From Wurfbainia villosa (lineage: Eukaryota > Streptophyta > Magnoliopsida > Zingiberales > Zingiberaceae), in contig CM046008.1 of assembly GCA_025175895.1 (NCBI GenBank), positions 25,003,255 through 25,067,254 of the forward strand: a stretch of 64,000 nucleotides of DNA. The letters are read 5' to 3'. A program made the position numbers and the translations under genes. Below, one piece after another: positions 34,116 through 45,800 of the stretch. The notes under the pieces are model-generated. The model had not been told where the DNA came from. It did not search any database and saw only the letters and a list, made by a program, of their open reading frames with translations. How positions within the stretch are numbered: the first letter of the stretch is position 1; each line of letters opens with the position of its first letter.

Positions 34116-34128
34116 GGCTCTGATACCA
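34116..34128 (-). promoter_or_regulatory. Gag-only element primer-binding site
   Basis: TGGTATCAGAGCC on the minus strand, two bases from the 5' LTR edge at 34131. Confidence 0.93.
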
Positions 34129-34130
34129 CT

Positions 34131-35664
34131 TGTTGGAGATTTGAGGCCCGCTAGAGGGGGGGGTGAATAGCGTGTGACCCGTACGTAGATGGAATTCTTT
34201 CACGTTTGATCATCTACAATCTTGTTAGCACAGCGGAATAGTAATAACAAATAAATATAACAAGATACAATCACAACACGCACGATATAACGTGGTTCGG
34301 AACCGAACTGGTTCCTACTACACGGATCGGGCTCAAATGAGCCCTAGCGATGCCAATCACACACCACTATCAAATAACTCCTTCTCGGAACAATCCGGAG
34401 GTGGAGAAACCTCGTACAATAGTGATTACAACAATAATCAAAAGCTACAAGCTAAGACAATGAAATACAAAGCAATACAAGTAAAGAAAACACTTTACAA
34501 ATGCTCTTGGATGCTTGATCGCTTGGTTGCTTGATGTCAACTTGGAGACCCTGATTTACAGCAGCAAATCGCCCCAAAAGCCTCAAGAAACCGATACCAA
34601 AATCCTTCCCGTCGAGCTCCTTTTATCCTTGCGCGCGACACGGATTTCGCCTACCGATCGGCCATAAGTCACCCGGTCGGTGATGCCGCTATTGTCGTGA
34701 GACAACGGCTCGATCCACGTTGGAAAACTCCAGCGGATCTCTTGGCGATCGATCGCCAACATTGCGATCGGCCCGCGCCGTAGTCGATCGGCTCACGGCG
34801 CTACTTGACACTCGGAGCGTCGGCTTGATCACTTAGCGATCATTATCCCTTGGCGACGATCGCAGAGCTATCCGATCGCCATGAGCAATGACCGCAGAGC
34901 AATCCCAGCTCTAACCTGGCAGTCGAACTCAAGTCGACTCACGGTAGTCGAGTCGAACCGGCCATAATGCCAGTCGACTGCCAACCTCAAGAATGAGGTT
35001 TTAACCCAAGTATGGTGCCCCCATACTTTCTAGACCACCCTTAGCCTAGACCTAAGCCTTCTAGCCACCTCCATCAGCCTCACGCCTCTCGGATCCCTCC
35101 AAGTCATCCATGACTTGTTCATCCATCGCGCTAGCTTCTAGGTGCTTCCATCGGCTATGTCATGCTAACGGTGTCTACACCGCCAAGGCACATTGGACTT
35201 ACGCCGCCAAGACTCCGCTTGGACTTTACGCCGCCAATATCAATCCCCTTGGACTTCCCAAATGCCAAGACTCAAGCTTGGACTTTCCCTTGCCAACCCA
35301 TGTTGGACTTTCCATTTGCCAAGACCCATGCTTGGACTTCTCATGCCAAGTGCTCAAGACTTGGACTTTCCAATTTGCCAAGTGTCCCACTTGGACTTTC
35401 CATGCCAAGTACCCATGACTTGGACTTTCCTTTGCCAAGACCCATGCTTGGACTTTCCCATAATCACATGGTCAACCCTGGTCAACCATCAAGTCAATTA
35501 TAACCTGAGTCGATTGTATAAACAATCTCCCCAACATATTAACCGACATTAATGTCAAACATCAATGTCAATCCTATGTCTAACATACTTTGTCAAACAT
35601 CAAAACATCACTCGAGTCATACTCGAGTCCTGGTCAATCGTGACCTGGGCCGATTGCACCAACA
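34131..35664 (-). repeat. Gag-only element 5' LTR
   Basis: 1534 bases. It is 33 bases longer than its partner because of one more ttggactttcc unit near 35370-35400. Between about 34640 and 34960 it departs strongly from the partner, almost wholly at CAG/CTG palindromes (see findings). Confidence 0.92.
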
Positions 35665-37689
35665 AGAAGGACATGAATATAGGAACGATGTAGTTGTGAA
35701 TTAATATATATATATATATTGTATGCTTTCACTGAATGATAATTGATGATACTTGCAGGACGTGGATACAAGATGTGTCTGCGGCCCTGAGAACTCTACT
35801 ACCATGCGCATTGACCGGAGGTGGGTAATTCCTACCCTGGTCAGGTAGTTAATGCATACAGATTTAGATGCATGATCATCTTAAATGATCATGTTACCTT
35901 GACCCTGTTCTATTTATCTTATGCTTGATACTTTATCCGTTGTCTTTTAACTCCTTTGCTGCTATCATGTTTATTTTACCATGATTAGGAGTTATACATA
36001 TAGATGATGTAAATAACTTTGAATTTGTTTAAGTTAAGTACAAGTAGTAAAGTCCGGATGACAACCTGATTGTAAATTGGGCAAAAAGGTCATCCGTAGG
36101 TAGATGATGTCTTGAACTTAGCATAAATTCTAGTACCCTTAGATTGCATGTTTCTATTGACCATGCATTATGTAAATGGTCGGGTGAATGGTATTTAGGG
36201 TGTCGCTACGGACCGGTGGTCCTAGTCTGATACGATCAGTTGAGTACGACTCTCTACAGGATAGAGAGTGCGTTGATCTTGTTAGTATGACTCTCTCTAG
36301 AATAGAGAGTCTATGGTGGATGTCTGTTTGTGAGATATTACATTCATGTCATTTGCATGCATGCTGGCGACGATGTCTCCCTTGTGGTCGAGAGTGTCGT
36401 CAGTCATCCTGCATCCACGGTTACTCATAGGAGGAGTAACCAGTGTGAGGGCAGAGCATTTTGGTGCCGCACTCTACCACTATAGACGGTGGTAGTTGGT
36501 TTTGCGTGCCGTAGTCCTACATGTGTGGCACTCGACCACTCATGGGTAGTGACTGTCGGAGTGGCCAACAGCAAGGACTCCCATCGTGTAGCTTGCCCTT
36601 TACGCTTATATGCTACTCGATCATACTGTCCACTCGGCCACTCGAGAGAAGTGGTTTGTGTTGAGTTGGGACAGTTGTCATGCTCGAGCCACCGTGGCCA
36701 CACTTGGGTCGTGGTAGCTTTAGGGTGAGCCGTCATCACCATGCATGCTACATTGCAGACTTATGGAATTTTTGCATATTACCATATATATACATGTATG
36801 CATGTATATATATATATATGGATGATTATGATTAGCATACATATATAGATGCAGTCTATATATATATGCTTATTGTGATGCTGCATTTGTATGTACTATG
36901 CTTGTTGCATTTGTTTGTACATATTCATACATATTATTACATTTTCTATATGGTAGTAGTCCAGCACTTGTATACTTGTTAGTTATTCACTGTGATACCC
37001 TTGACCCATATCAGGATGTAGTATGAGTTAGTTCTATTCTTTATACCATATGTTGTGAATATGTGCTCAGGTTGGATAGGTGTAGCGTAGCAGACGTTCA
37101 GGTATGTCTGCATTTTATATTGACTTTTGGTTAGAAGGTATATACATGGATATGCTATCATACTAGTGATACCTGTAGATTTTCTGTCGAAATACATGTG
37201 ATATTAATGTACATGTTTATCTATTACCTGCTGAGTTTTACTCACCACCCAGCGGACCACGGTTTTTACATCGACCGGTGTAACAGGTTGAAGTCTTCGT
37301 GACGGCTTGGAGCTGCGCCGGCGATCCATCCCATCTCCGCTTTCTGAGTCTCCCGAGGATTTGTGTTTGTGTTATGGATTTTTGATTTTATGTTATTGAC
37401 TCGAGTTTATGTATGGACTTCGTTGTTATGTTGTGAACTTTGTTTTGTGTCGATGCTTTATGTACTATTTTAGTACTGTAGTCTTGTCAGGTGGTGTACA
37501 CCTCTATGTTTTTGGTATACTGGTTGTGGGTATGTGTTTATGTTTCCGCTGTGTGTTTGATATACTTATATCTGTTTATTATGTTGTTGTTGTGGGCCTA
37601 CGAGCCTTGTATTAACCCGAAATGTTGCCACCTACAGAGGAGATGTCGTCCGTTTGATTTTCGGCACGGCATACTCTCGAGGCGTGACA
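35665..37689 (+). repeat. gypsy middle LTR, part 3
   Basis: Resumes the gypsy LTR after agaag and ends gcgtgaca at 37689. It aligns with 8980-11031 and 44250-46274. At 37245-37280 it is disturbed around CCTGGG/CCCAGG sites relative to both other copies. Confidence 0.92.
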
Positions 37690-37696
37690 ACTTTAT

Positions 37697-37708
37697 TGGT
37701 ATCAGAGC
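37697..37708 (+). promoter_or_regulatory. gypsy unit 2 primer-binding site
   Basis: TGGTATCAGAGC seven bases after the middle LTR. It proves that this LTR also serves as a 5' LTR. Confidence 0.92.
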
Positions 37709-37739
37709 CGAAGGTTCTGCGATGCCATACAATGATTTT

Positions 37740-37922
37740 GCCTTCTTGATCCTTCCAAGGTCATCCAGTTGACTGGTCTATCCTACAACGCTTTGGACCT
37801 CAGGTGGCTTTGACCATTTAAGTTAGACCCTTGCTAAATTGATTTTGTATGTTCACAAAGGGTCTTTTTCCTTTAATTTTTCCCTCAAATGCCTGAGCCT
37901 CATGAGCAATACGTAACTGAAC
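37740..37922. other. Second non-homologous block ending in an ONT adapter match
   Basis: Unit 1 has gypsy leader and the gag ATG here. Unit 2 has about 183 unrelated bases, ending in AGCAATACGTAACTGAAC at 37905-37922, an 18-base match to the ONT adapter complement. Gypsy homology resumes at the next bases. The gag start of unit 2 is lost in this block. Confidence 0.85.
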
Positions 37923-39200
37923 AATAGAGTCGTCCATCAAGGCGATCTGTCGGGTGAGGGCGGGAGGTGGTACTCTTAGCGTTATCGGAACAACCTCAGC
38001 CACCCCCTATTGGTGATTCGGAGCCTCAGAATCCGGATGTACCACTGACTACGCCAGAGCCCACAGAGTCCAATTGGCTCAATGATAAATCATGGATACT
38101 CGTGTTAGCAGGATCAGCCAAGGAGAAGTTCACCTTGTTCCGAGGGGAGTCCGACCCATGGATTGCCCGATCTTGGCTGGAAAATATGGAAGACACCTTC
38201 GAGTATATGAACTGTACAAATGTGGAGAAGGTGGGCCTTGCTGCATATCATCTCAGAGATCAGGCTGTCACTTGGTGGAAATTGCAGAAGACTCTGTTTG
38301 GGGAGCGTGGGATTACTTGGGCTAGCTTTCGAGAGGCTTTCTGGAGACAGTACTTTCCTTCAGCATTTTCTACAGCACGTCGTCAGGAGTTTCTGAGCCT
38401 GAAGCAAGGTGATCATTTTGTCATGGAGTACAACACAGAGTTTACCAGACTATCAGAGTTCTGCTCTCATCAAGTAGCACAGGATTTAGATCGAATGTAC
38501 TAGTTCACCCAGGGCCTAACAGCTTATATCCGAGCGAGGATGTTAGGATCTAGCATTACCTCCTACAGGGAGGCATTGGACCGTGCCCTCTTTATCGAGA
38601 TGACTTCCCAGCAAATTTCCAGGGAGAAAGATATCGAGAAGCAGATGACTAAGGGCAAGCAGCAGAACTAGGGTTCAGTTCAGGGGGCTCAGAAGAATGT
38701 GGAGCAAAAAGGAACTACGCGAGGTGCGGCAGAAGGGTCAGCTAGATCGCAGAAAGGGAAGCGTCCAACATTAGAGTTTTCTGGAGGGTCTCAGAAGAAA
38801 CGTAAGAGTCAGAACAGAACTGGATGCTATAAATGCGGATCCGGAAGTCATAGAGCTCCAGAGTGTCCTTTGGAGCAGCCTGTTTGCTATTATTGCAAGC
38901 AACCCGGACATACCAGCCGAGAGTGTACGTTGAGAGCACAGTTGGAGTTTCCTGATAGCTCTAACAAGGGAAGACAGTCCAACCAGCAGCGGCAACAGAG
39001 GACAGCACCGCGGATGCAGTCTTATGGACAGAGGCAGCCAGTACCTCCACCAGCACACTTGTATCAGATGCAGGGAGGCGCTCCTACAGTGATGCCGACA
39101 GCGATCCAGTATCCTGCATCTCCGGTGATCTACTATCCAGGGGTATCTGCACCGCCGATGTTACCCGCCAGCTCTCAAGGTTACCTTATGCACGCATCAG
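37923..39200 (+). pseudogene. gag: gypsy unit 2 gag (start missing)
   Basis: From PQNPDVPLTTPEPTE it follows unit 1 through WIARSWLENMEDTFEYMNC, HLRDQAVTWWK and FREAFWRQYFP to a TAG at 38501-38503 (unit 1 has CGG there). The knuckle region 38699-39205 has CYKCGSGSHRAPECPLEQ and CYYCKQPGHTSREC. TAG near 38670 also breaks it. The head is replaced by the adapter block and 37950-37980 is disturbed. Positions that are stops in unit 1 (11454, 11748, 12429) are sense here, so the units decayed independently. Confidence 0.87.
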
Positions 39201-39700
39201 ACTGACTGGCCAAGACTCGAGTCGCCTCACCGAGTGGAGGCACACTACTTCTTAGTTTATGCCATCACCAGAGATGAGGCACAGCGGGCTGAGGGATCAG
39301 TCATACGGGGTATGGTTTCAGTTTATTCTATATATGCTGATACTTTCATTGATACCGGTAGTTCTCACTCATTCGTATCTAGAATATTTCTGGGTAGAGT
39401 CGGAAGGATCCCAATGGTTCGTTCTTGTGGGTTAGCAGTATCCTTGTCGTTAGGAGAGGTGCTGACTAGCCACCAAGAAATCAAGGGTTGCCCATTAGAT
39501 TTTGACGGGCATATCCTTACAGTGGACCTCCAGGTGTTGGAAATGGTAGAGTTCAATATTATTCTCGATATGAATTTTTTGGCCGCTTATCACGCTATAG
39601 TAGATTGTAGAGCAAGGGTGGTGACTTTCCGACCACCAGATCAACCAGCTTGGGAATTTGTTGGTACTAGAGATGATGGATTATCCATTATATCAGCTTT
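39201..39700 (+). pseudogene. pol: gypsy unit 2 protease
   Basis: VYAITRDEAQRAEGSVIRG and TFIDTGSSHSFVSRIF with the catalytic Asp, then FNIILDMNFLAAYHA (GMDWL-type motif altered). The frame 39234-39704 is open, then TAG. The 39190-39240 junction to gag is scrambled and about 65 bases shorter than in unit 1. Confidence 0.85.
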
Positions 39701-40625
39701 ATAGGCTCAGAAGTTATTGGCCCAGGGTTGTCAAGGTTATTTGCTATCTCTGGTCAAAGTTGAGAACGAAGGACTGTCACCTCTCTCTGATGTGCAAGTA
39801 GTCCGAGAATATCCAGATGTATTTCCCGATGAACTTCCAGGCTTGCCACCTCCTAGGCAAGTGGAATTTGCGATAGAGGTGATTCCAGGAACCGCGCCTA
39901 TATCGAAACCTCCTTATCGGATGGCACCAAAGGAGCTGAATGAACTTAAAGTTCAAGCTGCGAGAATTCTTTGGATAATGGATTCATCCGACCTAGTGTT
40001 TCACCATGGGGAGCACCGGTACTCTTTGTCAAGAAGAAGGATGGATCATTGCGGTTATGTATTGACTATCGATAGAATGAAATGCGATCCTGATTAAGAA
40101 CAAATATCCACTGCCGAGGATAGAAGATTTGTTCAATCAGCTTAAGGATACATGTGTGTATTCTAAAATTGATCTGCGCTCAGGATATCATCAACTTCGG
40201 ATAAGAGATGAGGATGTTCAGAAAATAGCTTTCCGCACCCGTTATGGGCATTACGAGTTTCTAGTGATGCCTTTCGGTCTCACAAATGCCCCAACTACAT
40301 TTATGGACTTAATGAACCAGGTGTTCCTGAGGTATATAGATCAGTTCGTAATAGTGTTCATCGACGATATATTGATTTATTCTCGATCCGAGGAAGAGCA
40401 TGAACAACATCGGCAAATAGTATTGGAGATATTGCGACAGGAGAAGTTGTATGCCAAGTTTAGTAAATGTGCATTCTGGTTATCCTCAGTGGGTTTTCTT
40501 GGACATGTGGTGTCAGGAGGTATTCTGTAGATCCCGGAAGATTGGCGACTACGGTTAGGGAGTAGCCAAAATCAGTTCAGGAGGTCCGTTGTTTCCTTGG
40601 TCTGCCCGGGTATTATCGGAGATTC
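39701..40625 (+). pseudogene. pol: gypsy unit 2 reverse transcriptase (frameshifted)
   Basis: VVREYPDVFPDELPGLPPPR keeps the normal linker that unit 1 lost. YRMAPKELNELK follows, then a shift near 39955 and a disturbed stretch to 40110. From 40129 the frame gives KIDLRSGYHQLRI, RYGHYEFLVMPFGLTNAP and FIDDILIYS to GFLGHVVSGG. A further disturbed patch is at 40525-40560. Disturbances sit on CAG/CTG sites, so the true sequence may be less broken. Confidence 0.87.
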
Positions 40626-41130
40626 GTGGATGGATTCTCGAGTATCGCCATGTCACTCACTCGTCTGACTCGGAAAGGGGTCAAATTCGCCTGGTCAGAG
40701 GCTTGTGAAACTAGCTTCCAGGAGCTTAAGAGACGACTAGTTTCTGCACCAATCTTAGTGATTCCTTCTGGTGTCGATGGGATGGTTCTCTATACGGATG
40801 CTTCTATCCAAGTGTTGGGTGCAGTTCTGATGCAGTCCAACCATGTGGTATCTTATGCCTCCCATCAACTAAAAGATCACGAGAGAAATTACCCAGTGCA
40901 CGATCTGGAGTTAGTCGCCATTATTTTCGCATTGAAGATATGGAGGCACTACTTGTATGGGATTACCTTTGAGATCTACACAGACCATAAAAAGTCGGCA
41001 TCTGCTCACACAGAAGAGTGAATCTGAGGCGAGGACGATGGATGGAGTATCTGAAGGATTACGACTGCACCATCCAGTATCATCCGGGAAAAGCTAATGT
41101 GGTAGTAGATGCGCTGAGCAGGAAGTCTCA
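40626..41130 (+). pseudogene. pol: gypsy unit 2 RNase H
   Basis: GFSSIAMSLTRLTRKGVKF, LYTDASIQVLGAVLMQ, HERNYPVHDLELVAI and the tail YHPGKANVVVDALSR. The frame is open to about 41021, shifts at a disturbed patch near 40985-41030, and resumes from 41018. Confidence 0.87.
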
Positions 41131-42245
41131 TGGAGTTATGGCCAGTCATCTGACAGCAGTTACTGATCTAGTTCGACAGTTCTCAGACTTGGGATTGTCT
41201 AAACATGGTCAAACACCCCGGGGGATATTAGTTTCTATGGTTGCCCAGTCCGCCATTGCCGAGAGGATTAAGGAGGCACAAGTCAGTGATCAACATCTGC
41301 AGTTCTTGAGCAGCACGATAGACTCAGAACGCCAGACGGATTTCTCGAGTGACGAGAATGGTGTACTTCATTTTCGAGGACGACTATGTGTTCCGGACAC
41401 ACACCCAGTTAAGGAAGAACTGCTACAGGAAGCACATCAATCGAGATTTGCTATACATCCTGGTGGTACTCGGATGTACCGAGATTTGAAGCGTTTATAC
41501 TGGTGGAACGGTATGAAACGAGATATTGCGGACTTTGTCGCACGATGCCTAGTATGCCAGCAAGTGAAGGCCGAACATCAGAAACCTACGGGGTTACTTC
41601 AGGAAATCTCGATCCCGGAATGGAAGTGGGAGCATATCACGATGGACTTCGTTACGGGATTACCCAGAACCCGTAGAGGACATACTACGATTTGGGTGAT
41701 CGTGGATCGATTAACCAAATCAGCTCACTTCCTTCCTATACGTGAGACGGACTCATTGGATTGTCTAGCGGAATTATACTGCCGAGAGATCATCAGATTG
41801 CATGGTGTACCATTCAATATCATATCTGATAGAGATCCACGCTTTACTTCCCGATTCTGGCAGAGTCTGCAGTAGGCCATGGGCACAGAGCTTCGACTCA
41901 GTACATCCTTTCATCTGTAGACAGACGGACAGTCCAAACATACCATTCAGACTCTGGAGGATCTATTGAGATCTTGCGTCATGGATTTCGATGGCAGTTG
42001 GGAGGATCACATTCCTTTAGTGGAGTTTGCCTACAACAACAGCTACCAATCTTCTATCCATATGGCTCCTTTCGAGGCATTATACGGTAGACCCTGCAGA
42101 TCTCCTGTGTTATGGGAGGAAGTCAGGGAATGACATATATTGGGGCCTCAGAGTATTCAGCATGATGTAGAGTTGGTACGAGTGATCAGACGACGGTTAT
42201 CTGAGGCACAGGATCGACAGAAAAGTTATGTGGACCGGAGGCGAA
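41131..42245 (+). pseudogene. pol: gypsy unit 2 integrase
   Basis: Open to TAG at 41873-41875 (Gln in unit 1). HQSRFAIHPGGTRMYRDLK and CLVCQQVK form the H2C2 site; MDFVTGLPRTRRG, VDRLTKSAHFLPI and ISDRDPRFTSRFW hold two catalytic Asp. Beyond the TAG the Glu region is readable but has a second TAG near 41920 and a TGA near 42134. It is better preserved than unit 1 in the zinc and core region. Confidence 0.88.
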
Positions 42246-42682
42246 GGCCTTTGGAATTTTCAGTCGGGGACCATGTATTCCTATGAGTGTCACCCACCAA
42301 AGGAGTCAAGAGATTTGGACTAAAAGGAAAATTAGCTCCACGCTACATTGGGCCATTTGAGATATTGGAGTGGATTGGAGGTGTTGCTTATCGGTAAGCT
42401 TTACCTCCGACACTTGCGGGTGTTCACAACGTATTCCATGTATCTATGCTGAGAAAATACGTGTCGTGATCTGACCATGTTCTAAAAAAGGTTCCGATAC
42501 CACTCTAGGCGAATGCGACTTATGAGGAGACTCCGGTGCGTATTCTTGGTCGCAAGGAGCGACAGTTGCGGAACAAAACCATCCGACTCGTAAAGGTGGG
42601 ATGGCAGCATCATACGGATGAGGAGGCTACATGGGAGCTGGAAGATACTATCCGAGCTCGATACCCTCATCTGTTTGTTTGA
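42246..42682 (+). pseudogene. pol: gypsy unit 2 integrase C terminus, chromodomain-like
   Basis: RRRPLEFSVGDHVFL leads to a TGA near 42287, then a proper GPF motif (YIGPFEILEWIGG), a TAA near 42396, FHVSMLRKY, a TAG near 42509 and PVRILGRKERQLRNKTIRLV to WELEDTIRARYPHLF with TGA at 42680-42682. Confidence 0.83.
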
Positions 42683-42757
42683 GGTATGTGGTTATTTCGG
42701 AATATGCTTGAATTAATTTTTGCATATAAGTACGAAATTTGGGGACCAAATTTTAAT

Positions 42758-42770
42758 AAGTGGGGGAGAA
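42758..42770 (+). promoter_or_regulatory. gypsy unit 2 polypurine tract
   Basis: AAGTGGGGGAGAA immediately before the 3' LTR, identical to 16167-16179. Confidence 0.9.
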
Positions 42771-42780
42771 TGTAAAATAC

Positions 42781-42833
<53 letters not shown>

Positions 42834-45800
42834 GAAATAGATGTAGGGTAATTAGGAGAATACCCTATAGAAATTTTCTATATATTTTTAGGAATTTTTC
42901 TGGACACGAACGGAAATTTCTAAGCCCTTTTTGTGTAGGTGTTAGTGGGCTTAACGGTTCGGAAATCCAACCCGTTAAACAAAAAAACCCGGCCCGTTAT
43001 CATATAAGCCGAGCGTTTCACAGCCATTCTTTTATTTTCCAGTCGCGATCTTTGTTTTCCTTTTAATACTTCGCGACTATTTTTCTTCCCTGCCGCGCTC
43101 GATCACCGTCGCTCGCGATTGCTTCTTCGCTTGATTCCCTTTCTCCTCGGGACTTCACCGCCTGAGCTATCTCCCCATCTACTCTCCCTCTTCTTTGCAA
43201 ACGGCCACCGACCACCCTCAACTGTGCCCGCGAACGCACTGGTGGAGAAGGAACGTGCGACTGGAAGCTGTGCCGGTGGGCGTCGGAGCTAGGTAAGGGT
43301 CGATGTTTCCTTCTTGCTTCGGACAAGATCTGAGCTCTTGATGTGGTTCTTCCGTTGAGCTTAACCCATTGATTTAGGGCAGTGGGACGTTCTTGAAATT
43401 TTTGGCAAACCGAGCAGCCCACTGCCATTTGGAGTCGGAAAAAGGTGAGCACTGGTTGTGTTGCTCCCTACCTTGGATGCCGATTAGTTGTTGCGGTTCT
43501 TCATCAATTGAGCCCTTCCCCTGTGTATCCCTAACTCGGCAGTGATAGGGCAGCATCGTTGTGGTTGGGGCGTCCGGCGAACCAAGCAGAATTGGGGGAG
43601 ATTCTGACTATCGGTAAGTTGATCTCTCTTCCATTTACCTTGCTGTTCATCTTCCTTGGTTAAGCCAATATTTGGATTTGGGGAGGAGGTGGATCGGCAA
43701 ACAAGGGAGTTGCTGCCGACGGGATTCAACACCGGGTAAGCAAGATGAATTCCGGTTGTTTGTAAATTCCTTTTTGGTAGAAATGGTTGCGATGTTGGCT
43801 AATGGACATTGTCTCTGTTAGGGTTGGGTTTATCGTCGAAGTGTTGATTTGGTTTTGGGCAGTGATTTGTTTACATTCCAGTTAAGGATTGGGAAGGATT
43901 GGTACTGTCGGTAAAGCTTTAGGTGTTGGTAAGCCAAATCAATTTCCCTCCGGTGTGCTGTGAATACAATTTCGATTCAATAGTTGACATGGGTTAGTGG
44001 CTGCGGCTGATGTAGATGGTATATGCCAGGGTTAGATGCAATTTAGGGTATACTATCTGACCATAGTATTTTAAAGGGGTGATTTTGTGTGTTCTGCAAT
44101 CCGTTTAGATAAATTGGGTTGTTCTTGATTTTATTCAATATTGGGTTTTTTTGATTATGATGTTAATCGTACCAGTTGAGGGTAAAATGTGAAGGTTGGT
44201 TATAGTGAATCGGTCACAATTGATGGGGACTTTTAATTCACCTTCGATAGAAGGACGTGAATATAGGAACGACGTAGTTGTGAATTAATATATATATATA
44301 TATTATATGCTTTCACTGAATGATAATTGATGATACTTGCAGGACGTGGATACGAGACGGGTCCGCGGCCGTGAGGACTCTATTACCACGCGCATTGACA
44401 GCAGGTGGGTAATTCCTACCATGGTCAGGTAGTTAATGCATACAGATTTAGATGCATGCTCATCTTAAATGATCATGTTACCTTGACTCTGTTCTATTTA
44501 TCTTATGCTTGATACTTTATTCGTTGGCTATTAACTCCTTTGCTGCTATCATGTTTATTTTACCATGATTAGGAGTTATACATATAGATGATGTAAATAA
44601 CTTGGAATTTGTTTAAGTTAAGTATAAGTAGTAAAGTCCGGATGACAACCTGATTGTAAATTGGGCAAAAAGGTCATCCATAGGTAGATGATGTCTTGAA
44701 CCTAGAGTAAATTCTAGTACCCTTAGATTGCATGTTTCTACCGACCATGCATTATGTAAATGGTCGGGTGAATGGTATTTAGGGTGTCGCTACGGACCGG
44801 TGGTCCTAGTCTGATACGATCAGTTGAGTATGACTCTCTACAGGATAGAGAGTTCGTTGATCTGGTTAGTATGACTCTCTGTAGAATAGAGAGTCTATGG
44901 TGGATGTCTGTTTGTGAGACATTACATTCATATCATTTGCATGCACGCTGGCGACGATGTCTCCCTTGTGGTCGAGAGTGTCGTCAGTCATCCTGCCTCC
45001 ACGGTTACTCACAGGAGGAGTAACCGATGTGAGGGCAGAGCATTTTGGTGTCGCACTCTACCACTATAGACGGTGGTAATTGGTTTTGCGTGTCGTAGTC
45101 CTGCGTGTGTGGCACTCGACCACTCATGGGTAGTGACTGTCGGAGTGGCCAACAACAGGGACCCCCATCGTGTAGCTTGCTCTTTACGCTTATATGCTAG
45201 TCAATCATACTGCTCACTCGGTCACTCGAGAGTAGTGGTTGGTGTTGAGTTGGGACAGTTGTCATGCTCGAGCCACCGAGGCCACACTGGGGTCGTGGTA
45301 GCTTTAGGGTGAGCCGACATGACCATGCATGCTGCAATGCCGACTTATGACATTTTTTAATATTACCATATATATACATATATGCATGTATATATATATA
45401 TATGGATGATTGTGATTAGCATACATATATAGATGCAGTCTATATATATATGCTTATTGTGATGCTACATTTGTATGTACTATGCTTGTTGCATTTGTTT
45501 GTACATATTCATACATGTTATTACATTTTATGTATGGTAGTAGTCTAGCACTTGTATACTTGATAGTTATTCACTGTGATACCCTTGACCCATATCAAGA
45601 TGTAGTTTGAGTTAGTTCTATTCTTTATACCATATGTTGTGAATATGTGCTCAGGTTGGATAGGTGTAGCGTAGCAGACGTTCAGGTATGTCTGCATTTC
45701 ATATTGACTTTTGGTTAGAAGGTATATACATGGATATGCTATCATGCTAGTGATACCTGTAGATTTTCTGTCGAAATACATGTGATATTAATGTACATGT

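Larger units (their letters stand above)
28853..35664 (-). mobile_element. Gag-only LTR retrotransposon, Sirevirus-like (TR-GAG type)
   Basis: LTRs 28853-30353 and 34131-35664, perfect agaag duplications (28848-28852 and 35665-35669), primer site and polypurine tract all on the minus strand. Its 3.8 kb body codes only gag: no protease, RT or integrase motif is seen in any frame. Gag type, repeated polypurine runs near the 3' LTR and CpG palindromes in the LTR fit the Sirevirus (SIRE/Maximus) lineage; this is inference. Outside one patch the LTRs differ by about 1% by eye, so it is younger than copia2. It must borrow pol from a relative. Confidence 0.9.

Noticed and set aside
37740..37904. A possible host gene fragment captured by gypsy unit 2
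   Set aside because: The block shows no clear exon or protein similarity that I can recognise, and it ends in a sequencing-adapter match. Artefact is the simpler reading.
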